Assembly: GCF_020748185.1 (NCBI RefSeq)
Contig: NZ_JAHZMO010000001.1
Span: 62,001-126,000, forward strand
DNA length: 64,000 nt
Reading direction: 5' to 3'
DNA from: Terrisporobacter petrolearius
GTDB lineage: Bacteria > Bacillota > Clostridia > Peptostreptococcales > Peptostreptococcaceae
The position numbers and the translations under genes are program-made. Shown here piece after piece: positions 8,103 to 16,638 of the stretch (the first letter of the stretch is position 1; each line of letters opens with the position of its first letter). The notes under the pieces are model-generated. The model did not search any database, had not been told where the DNA came from, and was given only the letters and a program-made list of their open reading frames with translations.

Positions 8103-8963
8103 ATGAAGAAGGTATTAATGATTATAATATCTGCTATCTTAATATGTCTAATAGGTTTAGGCATTATAGGTTATTATGTGGAAAAAGATAAGGCAGCTGA
8201 GAAAGAAAGAGTAAAAACTGAAGAAAAAGCAGAGGAAACTACTAAAGGGGAAAAGTTAATAGTTGATTCTGATAAAATCGATGTTAAAAAAATAGAAGGA
8301 TATACTCCTGGTGAAGACTTAACAAGCCAGGATAATACAAATAATAACTTAGAACAAGAAAACAGTGAAACTATTACTGTGGGAGGCATTAATCTTCCAT
8401 ATTCTATTCCTAATAAAAATATGGAAATCATAAGTATAGGCCAATATTCTGGTAAGTTTATTGAAGATGGTAGTGATGTTGACAAGGAAAATGTTTTAGC
8501 CATAATAGTAAAAAATACATCTAAGGAAGTTATAGATTATGGTGAAATAAATATGAAAATAATAGGTAAAACTAGTAATATAAAATTTAAAATTACAAAC
8601 TTAAAACCAGGAGTATGCACACTTATGATGGAATCAAGTGGTAAGATAGAATTTAATCCAGATGATAAATATATATACATGAGTTCGAAAAATAACATGA
8701 TAGATAAGCTACCTACTATGGAGTCTCAAGTAGCTTTAACTACTGAAAATAAAAAAATCACAGTGGAAAATTTAAGTGGTGAAAATTTAAATACAGTTTA
8801 TGTATATTACAAAACTATTTCTCCAGGAGGATGTTATTTGGGAGGGATTACTTATCGCGTTAAATTTGAAAATGTTGAAAGTGGAAAAAGTGTAAGTTCT
8901 AATACTATACATTTCTCTAATGAAAATAGTGAAATCTTAAAAGTTGAATCAGTAAAAGAATAA
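8103..8963 (+). CDS. Membrane-anchored extracellular protein of unknown function
   Basis: 286 residues. One N-terminal membrane helix (about 4-25) is followed by a Lys/Glu-rich linker (26-90) and a globular extracytoplasmic domain with beta-type sequence (about 95-285). The signature 'LNTVYVYYKTISPGGCYLGGITYRVKF' region is recognisable in pieces such as YYKTISPGGCYLGGITYRV, but I cannot name the family. There is no lipobox. It lies 16 bases after the S24/S26 peptidase gene and is closed by a terminator, so the two form an operon and may act together at the membrane. Confidence 0.7.
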   Translation: MKKVLMIIISAILICLIGLGIIGYYVEKDKAAEKERVKTEEKAEETTKGEKLIVDSDKIDVKKIEGYTPGEDLTSQDNTNNNLEQENSETITVGGINLPYSIPNKNMEIISIGQYSGKFIEDGSDVDKENVLAIIVKNTSKEVIDYGEINMKIIGKTSNIKFKITNLKPGVCTLMMESSGKIEFNPDDKYIYMSSKNNMIDKLPTMESQVALTTENKKITVENLSGENLNTVYVYYKTISPGGCYLGGITYRVKFENVESGKSVSSNTIHFSNENSEILKVESVKE

Positions 8964-8979
8964 TATTGTAAATTAATTA

Positions 8980-9016
8980 AAAGTAGTCGCAAAATACGAC
9001 TACTTTCTTTATTTTG
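8980..9016 (+). terminator. Terminator after the anchored protein
   Basis: AAAGTAGTCG pairs with CGACTACTTT across a short loop and is followed by CTTTATTTTG. Confidence 0.75.
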
Positions 9017-9114
9017 TTATAAAAATAACCAATAAACAGCAAATATAATTAAATAATTTGAATAGTAATGCTTTATTTTGTAAAGTAATACATTGGAAAA
9101 TCCCTGTCCAATTG

Positions 9115-9143
9115 TTGACATTAAAGGCACACTAAAGTAAAAT
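9115..9143 (+). promoter_or_regulatory. Sigma-A-type promoter for PqqD-like gene
   Basis: TTGACA, a 17-base spacer, then TAAAAT, about 90 bases before the start codon of the PqqD-like gene. Confidence 0.6.
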
Positions 9144-9233
9144 TTAAGTGATGGTAATTTTTCATCTTGGTTTTTATTTAGTAAGTTAGCATATACTAAA
9201 ATGATGAAAATTTTAAAACAAGGGGGAGGAATC

Positions 9234-9494
9234 ATGGAAGTTAAAAAAGATTTCAATCTGCGTAAAATGGGTGGAGAATATATTCTTATGCCCAAAAATA
9301 CATCACAAAGAGGTTACAATGGACTAATTAGTTTGAATGAAGTTGAAGCCTTGGTTTGGAAAAATTTAGGAAGTTGCAAAAGTGAAGAAGATATGCTTTC
9401 CTTAATTACTAACACATATATGGTGAAAAAATCAGATGCTAAAAAAGATCTGGGAGACTTTTTGGAGCAATTGGAAAAAGCAGACATAATATAA
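9234..9494 (+). CDS. PqqD-like protein, 86 residues (paralogue 1)
   Basis: 86 residues with the PqqD plan: an N-terminal strand region, 'LISLNEVEALVWKNL' where a hydrophobic-x-x-x-W helix begins, then helices with an acidic face ending LEKADII. PqqD proteins bind peptide substrates for modification enzymes. I set the start at ATG 9234 because GGGGGAGG lies five bases upstream; the longer frame from 9201 has none. It has its own promoter and a perfect palindromic terminator, so it is a single-gene unit. A paralogue of identical length is at 13171-13431. No modification enzyme is adjacent. Confidence 0.68.
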   Translation: MEVKKDFNLRKMGGEYILMPKNTSQRGYNGLISLNEVEALVWKNLGSCKSEEDMLSLITNTYMVKKSDAKKDLGDFLEQLEKADII

Positions 9495-9524
9495 ATTAGT
9501 TAGCAAATAAATAACATATATAAC

Positions 9525-9557
9525 AAAAAAGATAGAGTGATCACTCTATCTTTTTTT
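9525..9557. terminator. Perfect palindromic terminator
   Basis: AAAAAAGATAGAGTGA is followed directly by its reverse complement, giving a 32-base perfect palindrome with A and T tracts that could stop transcription from either side. Confidence 0.85.
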
Positions 9558-9744
9558 ATATTAAAATAATTTAATTATATAGGTATTTGTAAAGTTTTAT
9601 TATAATACAGAAAAATGGGAAAATTTTATATTTTAAATTATAAACATATAAAAAAATATTATTAGTACTATGATATACAATTAATAAATACTATACTTTA
9701 AGTGTAGATAAAGAAGGGTTTATAGAAGGAGGGAAAACTTTTAG

Positions 9745-10926
9745 GTGAAAAAATCTTATAAGTTAGTAACACTCGTAGGAATTATATTTATATTAATAGG
9801 AATTTATTTTTATAGTATATGTAATAATTTAAACCATAAAAATCACTTAAAAACTATAAAAGTTGAAGTCTATGAGTATGAACCTTGTTATTATATTGAT
9901 CTATCCATACAACCTATAAATAAACAAAATTATGGAAATTTAGTATACGAGTTTTCTACAGGACCTGTTTACATAGGAGCGAGTAAAGGAAACAAAGATA
10001 TTATTGTCCATATTAATGGAGCTTTAGAAAATAATAAAAAAGATATTTTAAGGAATCTTCAAAAATCTTATGATAAATATTTTAAAATAAAAGATAATAG
10101 GAAGATATCTATGCATATCATATCAACTACCCTTATTATATTTGTAATGCTTATTTTGTCTAATATTAGAAAAATAAAATCAATAAATATACAAAGAAAA
10201 ATAAAATATAGAATTAAAAATAACAGATATATACTTTATTATCAGTCCATATTTGACCCAAATATGGAACAAATAGTAGGGTTTGAAGCGTTGATAAGAC
10301 AGAAAGATAAAAATGGAAACATATTATCTCCAAAAGAGTTTTTACATGAAGTAGAGTCAAATAATATGTTGTATGAATTATCTTTATGGGTTTTAGAAAA
10401 TGCAATGAAAGATTATAAAATAGTACATGATAAATATAGCTTAGAAATTGGTAAATATATTTCCGTAAATATTTCAGTTGATGAACTTATTAATGATGAA
10501 TTTATTAAAAAATCTATTGGACTAATGGAAAAATACAACCTATCAAGAAATTCAATTTGTTTTGAAATTATAGAAAGAGTAAAATCAGAAAGAATTAGTA
10601 AACTGTCTGAAAGTATAAAAAAATTAAAAGATATAGGCTATTTAATAGCTATAGATGATTTTGGAATGGAACATTCTAATTTAGATTTACTTGGTAAGAT
10701 TGAATTTGATATTATCAAGTTAGATAGATATTTTATATATACTATATCTAAGAAATATCTGAAGGAAGAATTTATAAAGTTTTTATCAGCAGTATCAAAA
10801 CGATCTGATAGTGTATTGGTTGTGGAGGGTATAGAAACTGAAGAGCAGATTAATCTTATAAAAAGCTTTGATAATGACAAAATATATGTGCAGGGATATT
10901 ACTATAGTAAGCCATGCCCTATATAG
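9745..10926 (+). CDS. Membrane-bound EAL-domain c-di-GMP phosphodiesterase
   Basis: 393 residues. The first membrane segment (about 6-25), an outside region of about 95 residues, and a second segment (ISTTLIIFVMLILSN) form a small sensor. A cytoplasmic EAL domain fills the rest. Catalytic and metal residues look complete: FEALIR with Glu181, VNISVDEL, FEIIE, AIDDFGMEHSNL, IIKLD, VVEGIETEEQ and VQGYYYSKP. The enzyme should hydrolyse c-di-GMP to pGpG. The usual DDFGTGYS loop reads DDFGMEHS, a departure I would note but not call inactivating. The start is GTG with AAGGAGGG upstream. No GGDEF domain is present. Confidence 0.88.
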   Translation: MKKSYKLVTLVGIIFILIGIYFYSICNNLNHKNHLKTIKVEVYEYEPCYYIDLSIQPINKQNYGNLVYEFSTGPVYIGASKGNKDIIVHINGALENNKKDILRNLQKSYDKYFKIKDNRKISMHIISTTLIIFVMLILSNIRKIKSINIQRKIKYRIKNNRYILYYQSIFDPNMEQIVGFEALIRQKDKNGNILSPKEFLHEVESNNMLYELSLWVLENAMKDYKIVHDKYSLEIGKYISVNISVDELINDEFIKKSIGLMEKYNLSRNSICFEIIERVKSERISKLSESIKKLKDIGYLIAIDDFGMEHSNLDLLGKIEFDIIKLDRYFIYTISKKYLKEEFIKFLSAVSKRSDSVLVVEGIETEEQINLIKSFDNDKIYVQGYYYSKPCPI

Positions 10927-10931
10927 AAACT

Positions 10932-10966
10932 AAGAATGATGTACGGATTACATCATTCTTTTTTTT
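10932..10966 (+). terminator. Terminator after EAL gene
   Basis: AAGAATGATGTA pairs with TACATCATTCTT and is followed by a run of eight T. Confidence 0.85.
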
Positions 10967-11044
10967 ACATTTTAGGAAATTATAGTTGAATTTACGCTGT
11001 TGATAAACTCTGGAATTAAGTTATATCAACTCGTTTAGGAAATG

Positions 11045-11133
11045 TAAAAAATGTATTTTTGAGCAACGGAGTTGCCTGAAGCGATAGCGAAGGCATCTCG
11101 TTGGCGACATGAGCGAAGTGAATTTTTTATGTG
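11045..11133 (+). repeat. Dispersed modular intergenic repeat, copy B
   Basis: The segment contains TTTGAGCAACGGAGTTGCC, TGAAGCGATAGCGAAGGC, ATCTCGTTGGCGACATGAGC and GAAGTGAATTTTTTAT. The first block recurs at 34346 and 40889, and the last two recur at 40889. It is non-coding and GC-richer than its flanks. Confidence 0.65.
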
Positions 11134-11261
11134 AAATTTATCTTGCATAATCGACAAAAATTGTCAGAATTAATAAGATAATTCTGGATATTTGTAAAAA
11201 TATAATAAAATAAAAAATATCGTTGAAAAATGAAATTAAGAGTGGTATTATAAGTTGTGAC

Positions 11262-11345
11262 AATTTTGGGTAACAAAAAAGGTTGTTACTTCGTGAACTC
11301 AAAATTTACAGAAAAAGGTTTAACTTGCAGTAAATGATGGGAATT
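11262..11345 (+). other. Possible structured leader before the YjeM-like gene
   Basis: GTAACAA pairs with TTGTTAC across a six-base loop. Outside this, ATTTTG pairs with CAAAAT across an asymmetric bulge. The segment lies 20-100 bases before the start codon. I recognise no riboswitch class and see no terminator in it, so it may be only a stabilising 5' hairpin. The rest of the 435-base gap holds the terminator at 10932 and repeat copy B. Confidence 0.3.
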
Positions 11346-11361
11346 ATAAGGAGGAAAAATT

Positions 11362-12891
11362 ATGTCAAAAGAAACAAAAAAACTTACATTAGTACCTCTT
11401 GTGCTTATGATATTCACATCGGTGTTTGGATTTGCTAATATGCCTAAGGCATTTTTCTTAATGGGCTATTCAGCGATACCATGGTATGTAATAAGTGCAG
11501 TACTATTCTTTATTCCATATGCTTTTATGATGGCAGAGTATGGTTCAGCTTTCAAGAAGGAAAGTGGTGGAATGTACTCATGGATGGAAAAATCAGTTGG
11601 TGGTAAATATGCATTTATAGGTACTTTTATGTGGTACGCTTCATATATGATTTGGATGGTAAACGTTTCATCGACTATATGGATACCATTATCAAACGCA
11701 ATACTTGGTACAGATATGACTGGTAGCTGGAGCTTATTTGGTCTAGGATCAGTACAAACATTAGGAATATTAGCAGCGATTTGGATAGTTGTTGTTACTT
11801 TTATAGCTACAAAAGGTGTAGAAAAAATAAGTAAAATAACTTCTGTAGGAGGAACTGCTGTAACAATACTTAACATAGTATTACTAGGTGGAGGTATTGT
11901 GGTAGTATTAATGAATGGTGGTTTAGCAGAGCCAATAAACAACATAGCTCAAAGCTTTACAACTTCACCAAATCCAGAGTATTCAAGTCCAATAGCAATA
12001 TTATCATTTTTAACATTTGCAGTTTTTGCATTTGGAGGTTTAGAAGTTCTTGGAGGATTAGTTGACCAAACAGAAAACGCTGAAAAAACTTTCCCAAAAG
12101 GTTTAGCTATATCAGCAGTAGTAATATCTTTAGGATATGCATTAGGAATATTTGCATGTGGTATGTTTGCTAACTGGTCAGAAGTAATGAGTGGTAGTAA
12201 CGTAAACTTAGCAAATGTTACTTACATATTAATGAGCAACTTAGGATTTAAAATAGGTGTGGGAATGGGTCTTTCTCAAGCAACAGCATTAACAGTAGGA
12301 GCATGGACAGCAAGATTTGTTGGTCTTTCAATGTTCTTAGCTTTAACAGGAGCTTTCTTTACATTAACTTATTCACCACTTAAAACTCTTATCCAAGGTG
12401 CGCCAAAAGAAGTATGGCCTGGAAAACTTGGAGAAATAAAAAATGGAATGCCAATAAACGCTATGATAGTACAAGCTATAATAGTAATAGTTATGATATT
12501 AATAGTTGCATTTGGTGGAGATGACGCAAAAGAATTCGTTGCTCTTCTTACATTAATGACTAACGTAGCAATGACTATACCATATATGTTCTTATCATCA
12601 GCATTCCCTAAATTTAAGAAAAAGCAATTAAATGGTGAGTTAGAAAAACCATTTGTTGTTTATAAATCTTATGGTTTAGCTATAGCTGCAGCAACAATTG
12701 TAACAGCTATAATAGGATTTGCAAATGTATTTACAATAATAGAGCCAGTAATAACTAGTCCAGAAGGTTTAGTTAAAACACTTACAATGATAGGTGGACC
12801 ATTACTATTCTCTGTAGTAGGGTATTTATTATATGCTAGATATGAAAAGAAATATATTAAAAATAAAAATAATACAAATAAAGTTGCATAA
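11362..12891 (+). CDS. yjeM: APC-superfamily amino-acid transporter, YjeM-like
   Basis: 509 residues with about 12 membrane segments. The N-terminus has FTSVFGFANMPKAFFLMGYSAIPWY and ESGGMYSWMEK, typical of the glutamate/GABA antiporter branch of the APC superfamily, and I match it best to YjeM. The middle carries FAVFAFGGLEVLGGLVDQTENAEKTFPKG, the usual APC consensus loop. It should move an amino acid across the membrane; the substrate is not known. The ATG has an AAGGAGG site. It stands alone, closed by a terminator at 12913. The length is normal for the family. Confidence 0.82.
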   Translation: MSKETKKLTLVPLVLMIFTSVFGFANMPKAFFLMGYSAIPWYVISAVLFFIPYAFMMAEYGSAFKKESGGMYSWMEKSVGGKYAFIGTFMWYASYMIWMVNVSSTIWIPLSNAILGTDMTGSWSLFGLGSVQTLGILAAIWIVVVTFIATKGVEKISKITSVGGTAVTILNIVLLGGGIVVVLMNGGLAEPINNIAQSFTTSPNPEYSSPIAILSFLTFAVFAFGGLEVLGGLVDQTENAEKTFPKGLAISAVVISLGYALGIFACGMFANWSEVMSGSNVNLANVTYILMSNLGFKIGVGMGLSQATALTVGAWTARFVGLSMFLALTGAFFTLTYSPLKTLIQGAPKEVWPGKLGEIKNGMPINAMIVQAIIVIVMILIVAFGGDDAKEFVALLTLMTNVAMTIPYMFLSSAFPKFKKKQLNGELEKPFVVYKSYGLAIAAATIVTAIIGFANVFTIIEPVITSPEGLVKTLTMIGGPLLFSVVGYLLYARYEKKYIKNKNNTNKVA

Positions 12892-12912
12892 TTATATATA
12901 ATATGTTTAAAA

Positions 12913-12939
12913 AGAAGGTGAATACTATTATCACCTTCT
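12913..12939 (+). terminator. Terminator after YjeM-like gene
   Basis: AGAAGGTGA pairs with TCACCTTCT and is followed by ACTCTTTTCT. Confidence 0.65.
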
Positions 12940-13068
12940 ACTCTTTTCTACAAAATAACCTTTAAAGTACTTTGGCAAATTTATTTAACTTTTTATATGA
13001 TTTTAAGAAAAGAAATTAATGGCTTAAAATAATAAATATTATGGTCTGGAAAATGTTTTTTATTTTCA

Positions 13069-13097
13069 TTGACATGAGTGTAAAATTAATATATTAT
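13069..13097 (+). promoter_or_regulatory. Sigma-A-type promoter for second PqqD paralogue
   Basis: TTGACA, a 17-base spacer, then TATTAT, about 75 bases before the start codon. Confidence 0.65.
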
Positions 13098-13170
13098 TTA
13101 AAGAATATAAATATATTTTTAACAAAGTTACTATTTTAATATGAATAGTAAACTTAAGGGGGAAGTAGTT

Positions 13171-13431
13171 ATGAAAATAAAAAAAGAGTTTTGTATGAGA
13201 AATATTTGTGGAGAAAATGCTTTAGTCCCAGTAGGAGAGACAGCTCTATCTTTTAAGGGGATAATAAAGGTTAATAATATAGGAAGTTTTATTTGGAATA
13301 ATCTTGAAAGCTCAAAAAATGAGGATGAAATCGTTTCTAAGGTTATGGATAAATATAGCCTAGGGTTGAATGAAGCAAAAACTAACGTTGACGATTTTAT
13401 TAAATATTTAAAGAATGTGAATATAATATAA
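13171..13431 (+). CDS. PqqD-like protein, 86 residues (paralogue 2)
   Basis: 86 residues, the same length as the protein at 9234-9494 and alignable to it end to end without gaps. Both have K-K-x-F near residue 5, a GE/GEN turn at 14-15, a helix with x-W-x-N-L at about 42-46, SKNEDEI against CKSEEDM, and a final NII or DII. The start is ATG 13171 with AAGGGGGAA upstream; the frame extends to 13141 but lacks a ribosome site there. It has its own promoter and terminator. The role is unknown; a peptide-binding chaperone is the family expectation. An acyltransferase gene follows, separated by a terminator. Confidence 0.68.
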   Translation: MKIKKEFCMRNICGENALVPVGETALSFKGIIKVNNIGSFIWNNLESSKNEDEIVSKVMDKYSLGLNEAKTNVDDFIKYLKNVNII

Positions 13432-13466
13432 AATACGATATAAATATGATAAGAATAAGATAAAAG

Positions 13467-13504
13467 AAAGTTGTCTATAAAATAAATAGTACAACTTTTT
13501 TTTA
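13467..13504 (+). terminator. Terminator after PqqD paralogue 2
   Basis: AAAGTTGTCTAT pairs with ATAG-ACAACTTT across a short AT loop and runs into a T tract. Confidence 0.7.
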
Positions 13505-13682
13505 TTTTGAAAAATTTAATTTAGTCAGGAAAACATTTTCGAAAAATGAAATGAATTATTTTGAAATATAACATAAATGTCACATTTGTTTTATTGATAA
13601 ATGCAAAAAATTATGGTATTTTAAAGTGTAGACCATTAGAAATTTAGCGAAAAAAGTAAAATATGCAGAAAGAGGGGAACTT

Positions 13683-14726
13683 ATGGACAAATACCTTAGT
13701 AATAAAATTAAAAACATGTCTTTAATTATGACTTTCTTTGTTGTTGTTCTTCATTCAAACAACTTAGAAGATGCATCTGTATTTAATGTAAATACATTAG
13801 TACAAAACTTTATAGGGCAAGGAATTGTAAGAATAGCTGTACCTATGTTTTTTGTAATATCAGGATACCTGTTCTTTTATAAATTTAAACCATCAACAGA
13901 GGCTTTTTTATCAAAATACAAAAAAAGATTTAAAAGTTTATTTATACCTTATTTTATATGGTGTACAGGATGGCTAATAATATTATATTTAGTAGAACTT
14001 ACTGCCTTTGGTAGATCTATGTTTTCAGATAGAATAATAGCTGATTATAATGCTGTAGAACTATTTAAAAATACTTATATTTATCCTTTGCCATATCAAT
14101 TTTGGTATATTAGAGCCTTAATGATAAATGTAGTGATTTCGCCAATAATTTACTATGTAATAGATAAACTAAAAGGTAAAGCATTGTTAGTGATTACAGT
14201 ATTTTGGTTCTTTGATGTTATTTATTATCCTATATTAATGTTTGCAATAGGTGCATGTTTTGCAGTTGGAGATTTTGATATATACTTTAATAAATATAAG
14301 GATAAGGGATATTTATTTGGATTAGGTTATATATTAGCCATAATACTAAAAACTATTCTAATATATATGCCTCAAATACCAAATTACGAATATGTACTAT
14401 TACTTGTTGAAAACATAATAATATTATGTGGTGTACCATTTGCATGGTTTGTTTATGATGTAATAGGAGAGAGATTTAAGAAGAAGTTTGACTTAGGAAA
14501 AGAAATGAAGTTAGCTAAATACGGAATATTTATTTACTTCTTCCATATTCCTCTACAATCAATTATTAAAAAGGTGTGGTTTAAAGTAATGCCAGTAAGC
14601 TCAACGAGCAGCTTGATTATTTTCTTTGTAGCACCAATAATAACAATAACAATATGTGCTTGTGTGGCCATATTTATGAGAAAATATATGAAAAGAATAT
14701 ACATGTTACTAACTGGTGGCAGATAA
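13683..14726 (+). CDS. Acyltransferase family 3 membrane protein
   Basis: 347 residues with about ten membrane segments. The N-terminus has the 'VVVLHSNN' His-containing motif and VPMFFVISGYLFFYKF, with RFKSLFIPYFIWC next, all typical of the acyltransferase-3 family (OafA/WecH type). The conserved FYFFHIP-like motif appears as IFIYFFHIPLQS near residue 285. Members O-acylate surface sugars or peptidoglycan. The acceptor here is unknown, and no polysaccharide cluster is adjacent. The start is ATG with an AGAGGGG site. It is closed by a terminator and seems to be a single-gene unit. Confidence 0.82.
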   Translation: MDKYLSNKIKNMSLIMTFFVVVLHSNNLEDASVFNVNTLVQNFIGQGIVRIAVPMFFVISGYLFFYKFKPSTEAFLSKYKKRFKSLFIPYFIWCTGWLIILYLVELTAFGRSMFSDRIIADYNAVELFKNTYIYPLPYQFWYIRALMINVVISPIIYYVIDKLKGKALLVITVFWFFDVIYYPILMFAIGACFAVGDFDIYFNKYKDKGYLFGLGYILAIILKTILIYMPQIPNYEYVLLLVENIIILCGVPFAWFVYDVIGERFKKKFDLGKEMKLAKYGIFIYFFHIPLQSIIKKVWFKVMPVSSTSSLIIFFVAPIITITICACVAIFMRKYMKRIYMLLTGGR

Positions 14727-14742
14727 ATATATTATAAATTAG

Positions 14743-14777
14743 AAAGACCTACATTAATTTTAAAATGTAGGTCTTTT
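14743..14777 (+). terminator. Terminator after acyltransferase
   Basis: AAAGACCTACATT pairs with AATGTAGGTCTTT, followed by TT. Repeat copy C starts at its 3' edge. Confidence 0.8.
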
Positions 14778-14897
14778 TAGCGAAGTGAAATTTTCAGCAA
14801 GATCGTTGCATGAAATTTCATAGTGCCCACGCAGTGGCTTAAAGCGGTAGCAGAATAATTCGCCAACACGTCGCTCAAGGGAAGCGAATTTTTGTTT
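14777..14897 (+). repeat. Dispersed modular intergenic repeat, copy C
   Basis: Blocks in order are TAGCGAAGTGAAATTTTC, TGAAATTTCATAGTGCCCAC, GCAGTGGCTTAAAGCGGTAG, and AATTCGCCAACACGTCGCTC with AAGCGAATTTTT. The second and third recur at 26492 and 40889. The last recurs inverted at 2001. It is non-coding. Confidence 0.65.
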
Positions 14898-14971
14898 TCT
14901 TAAGGTTTAATTAAGGTTTTTGGGAAAAGTAAAGTTAATCAAAATGTTTTTTAAAGCTAAAGGAGGTAAAT

Positions 14972-15412
14972 ATGAAAAGAACTAATAAATCAGTGTGTTT
15001 AGTTATAATTACACTATCGGTAATATTAGGAACATTGTGTGGAGGTGTTATAAAAGTTAATGCATTGGAAAATGAAATGACTTCATCGATATATGTTGAT
15101 GACAGCTATTGCCCTAAATGCCCTTATCCAAGAGGTGGAAGAGGTCTGCTAAAAGAAAGTGTAAATGAGTTAAAAGAAATGGGTAGCCTAACAGAAGATG
15201 ATGTGAAAAATATTAATTCTTATATGACAAAAGATAGAGAGTCTAAAGAAGCAGAGATTAAAGAAAAAATTTACAAGACTCAATGTGAAAAAATAGATAA
15301 GATGGTAAGTGAAAAAGTTATTAGTAAGGATAAGGGAGAAAAATTGAAAGAAACTGTAAAAGAAAATACACAAAATATGAAAAGAAACATGAAAAGATTA
15401 AATAGTAAATAA
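14972..15412 (+). CDS. Small secreted helical protein of unknown function
   Basis: 146 residues: a signal peptide (cleavage after about residue 32, VNALE), a short Cys/Pro/Gly segment (YCPKCPYPRGGRG, about 47-59), then a long charged helix to the end. The pattern 'LTEDDVKNINSYM ... IDKMVSEKVISKDKGEKLKE' recalls DUF2680-type secreted proteins, though I am not certain. The CPKC pair could bind metal or form a disulfide. The ATG has an AGGAGG site. It stands alone, with a GC-rich hairpin just after its stop. Confidence 0.6.
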   Translation: MKRTNKSVCLVIITLSVILGTLCGGVIKVNALENEMTSSIYVDDSYCPKCPYPRGGRGLLKESVNELKEMGSLTEDDVKNINSYMTKDRESKEAEIKEKIYKTQCEKIDKMVSEKVISKDKGEKLKETVKENTQNMKRNMKRLNSK

Positions 15413-15418
15413 CTAAGG

Positions 15419-15450
15419 TGGCCTGATATTAAAACTAATACCAGGCCATT
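15419..15450 (+). terminator. GC-rich hairpin after the small secreted protein
   Basis: TGGCCTG pairs with CAGGCCA, with further AT pairs inside. The tail TTAATTATTA is a poor T-run, so termination may be incomplete. Confidence 0.55.
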
Positions 15451-15577
15451 AATTATTATAGTGAAAAATACTTAAAAGCATATGATATTAGTATTTTTAT
15501 ATATAAATATAAAAGACGAACTAATATGCATTTATTCTCATAAAATATTATAAAATATTTATTATGGGGGTGGGAAC

Positions 15578-16426
15578 ATGGGCAGAACTAAAAGGCAACA
15601 AAGTTCAAATGACAATGTGAAATATACTCTTGCTAATTTAAATTTGAGAGACGGGAAGTCCACAAAGGCTAATGTTATTACAGTAATACCAGCAGGATCC
15701 GAAGTTAATGTTATGGACGCAGAAGAAGATTGGTATGAGGTAATTTATAATAATTTAAGAGGATTTGTATATAATGAGTACTTGTCAAAAACACAATATA
15801 CTTGGACTGATACTGAATTAAGATCTTATCCAGACTCAGCATCAAATCCAGTAACTGTTATTCCGGCAAAATCTAGAGTTCAAGTTATAGATGTGAATGG
15901 AGATTGGAGTAAGGTTATTTATGAGGATAAAGAAGGATATATATTCAATGTGTTTTTGAGCAATGATGGTATAAAGCCAGGTGAATATGACTTTACTTAC
16001 TTTGATTTGGATATGGTTAAATTTGTGAATGATAACAATATTAAAAGTCCAACTATAAACTTAATTATTACAAATTTAAAGAATCGATTAACCTATGTAT
16101 TTAGAAAAGATAAAAATAATCAATGGAAGTTGCTTTATGAATGGAGCTGTACTGTAGGTAAGCCTAGTACACCAACAATTACAGGAACATTTTATATAAA
16201 TGGCAGAAAGCCTTACTTTGGATCAGATACTTATAGAGTAAAATATGCTACAAGAATAAAAGGAAGTTACTATTATCACTCTATTCTTTTCAATGCTGAA
16301 GGAACAAAAATAATAGATGCTACTTTAGGTGAAGCACTAAGTCATGGTTGTATTAGGTTAGCTGTGGAAAATGCACATTGGATATACGACAATATTTTAG
16401 ACACAACAACAGTAGTGATACATTAA
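15578..16426 (+). CDS. SH3b-domain L,D-transpeptidase (YkuD family)
   Basis: 282 residues: two SH3b domains (about 14-70 and 72-130) and a YkuD L,D-transpeptidase domain (about 155-280). The catalytic motif SHGCIRLAVENAHW has Cys258 with the preceding His and Gly. These enzymes form 3-3 cross-links in peptidoglycan, which are abundant in Clostridioides-type walls, or attach proteins to it. No signal peptide or membrane segment is visible at the N-terminus (MGRTKRQQSSNDN), which is odd for a wall enzyme. No other start is supported; the site GGGGGTGGGA precedes ATG 15578. It may act on internal or spore-related material or leave the cell by an unseen route. Confidence 0.85.
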   Translation: MGRTKRQQSSNDNVKYTLANLNLRDGKSTKANVITVIPAGSEVNVMDAEEDWYEVIYNNLRGFVYNEYLSKTQYTWTDTELRSYPDSASNPVTVIPAKSRVQVIDVNGDWSKVIYEDKEGYIFNVFLSNDGIKPGEYDFTYFDLDMVKFVNDNNIKSPTINLIITNLKNRLTYVFRKDKNNQWKLLYEWSCTVGKPSTPTITGTFYINGRKPYFGSDTYRVKYATRIKGSYYYHSILFNAEGTKIIDATLGEALSHGCIRLAVENAHWIYDNILDTTTVVIH

Positions 16427-16441
16427 TAGAAAGGAATATTA

Positions 16442-16472
16442 AAGGCAAGTAATTATAATCTTGTCTTTTTTT
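16442..16472 (+). terminator. Terminator after L,D-transpeptidase
   Basis: AAGGCAAG pairs with CTTGTCTT (one G-T pair), followed by a T tract. Confidence 0.6.
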
Positions 16473-16638
16473 GTGCATAAAAAAAGAGCAGCTAAACTGC
16501 ATCTATTTTGTTGACAACTATAGATAATTGGAATATACTAAAAGTTAGATTTTAAAAATAATAAATTACATACTGATTTGATTATATCATAAAAAACATA
16601 AAAAGTCAAGAATATTTCAAAAAAAGGAGATGGCAAAA

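Noticed and set aside
11150..11172. Possible Spo0A boxes (ATCGACA and TTGTCAGAA) before the YjeM-like gene
   Set aside because: Neither matches TGTCGAA exactly and they lie far from a clear promoter, so I do not list them as a site.
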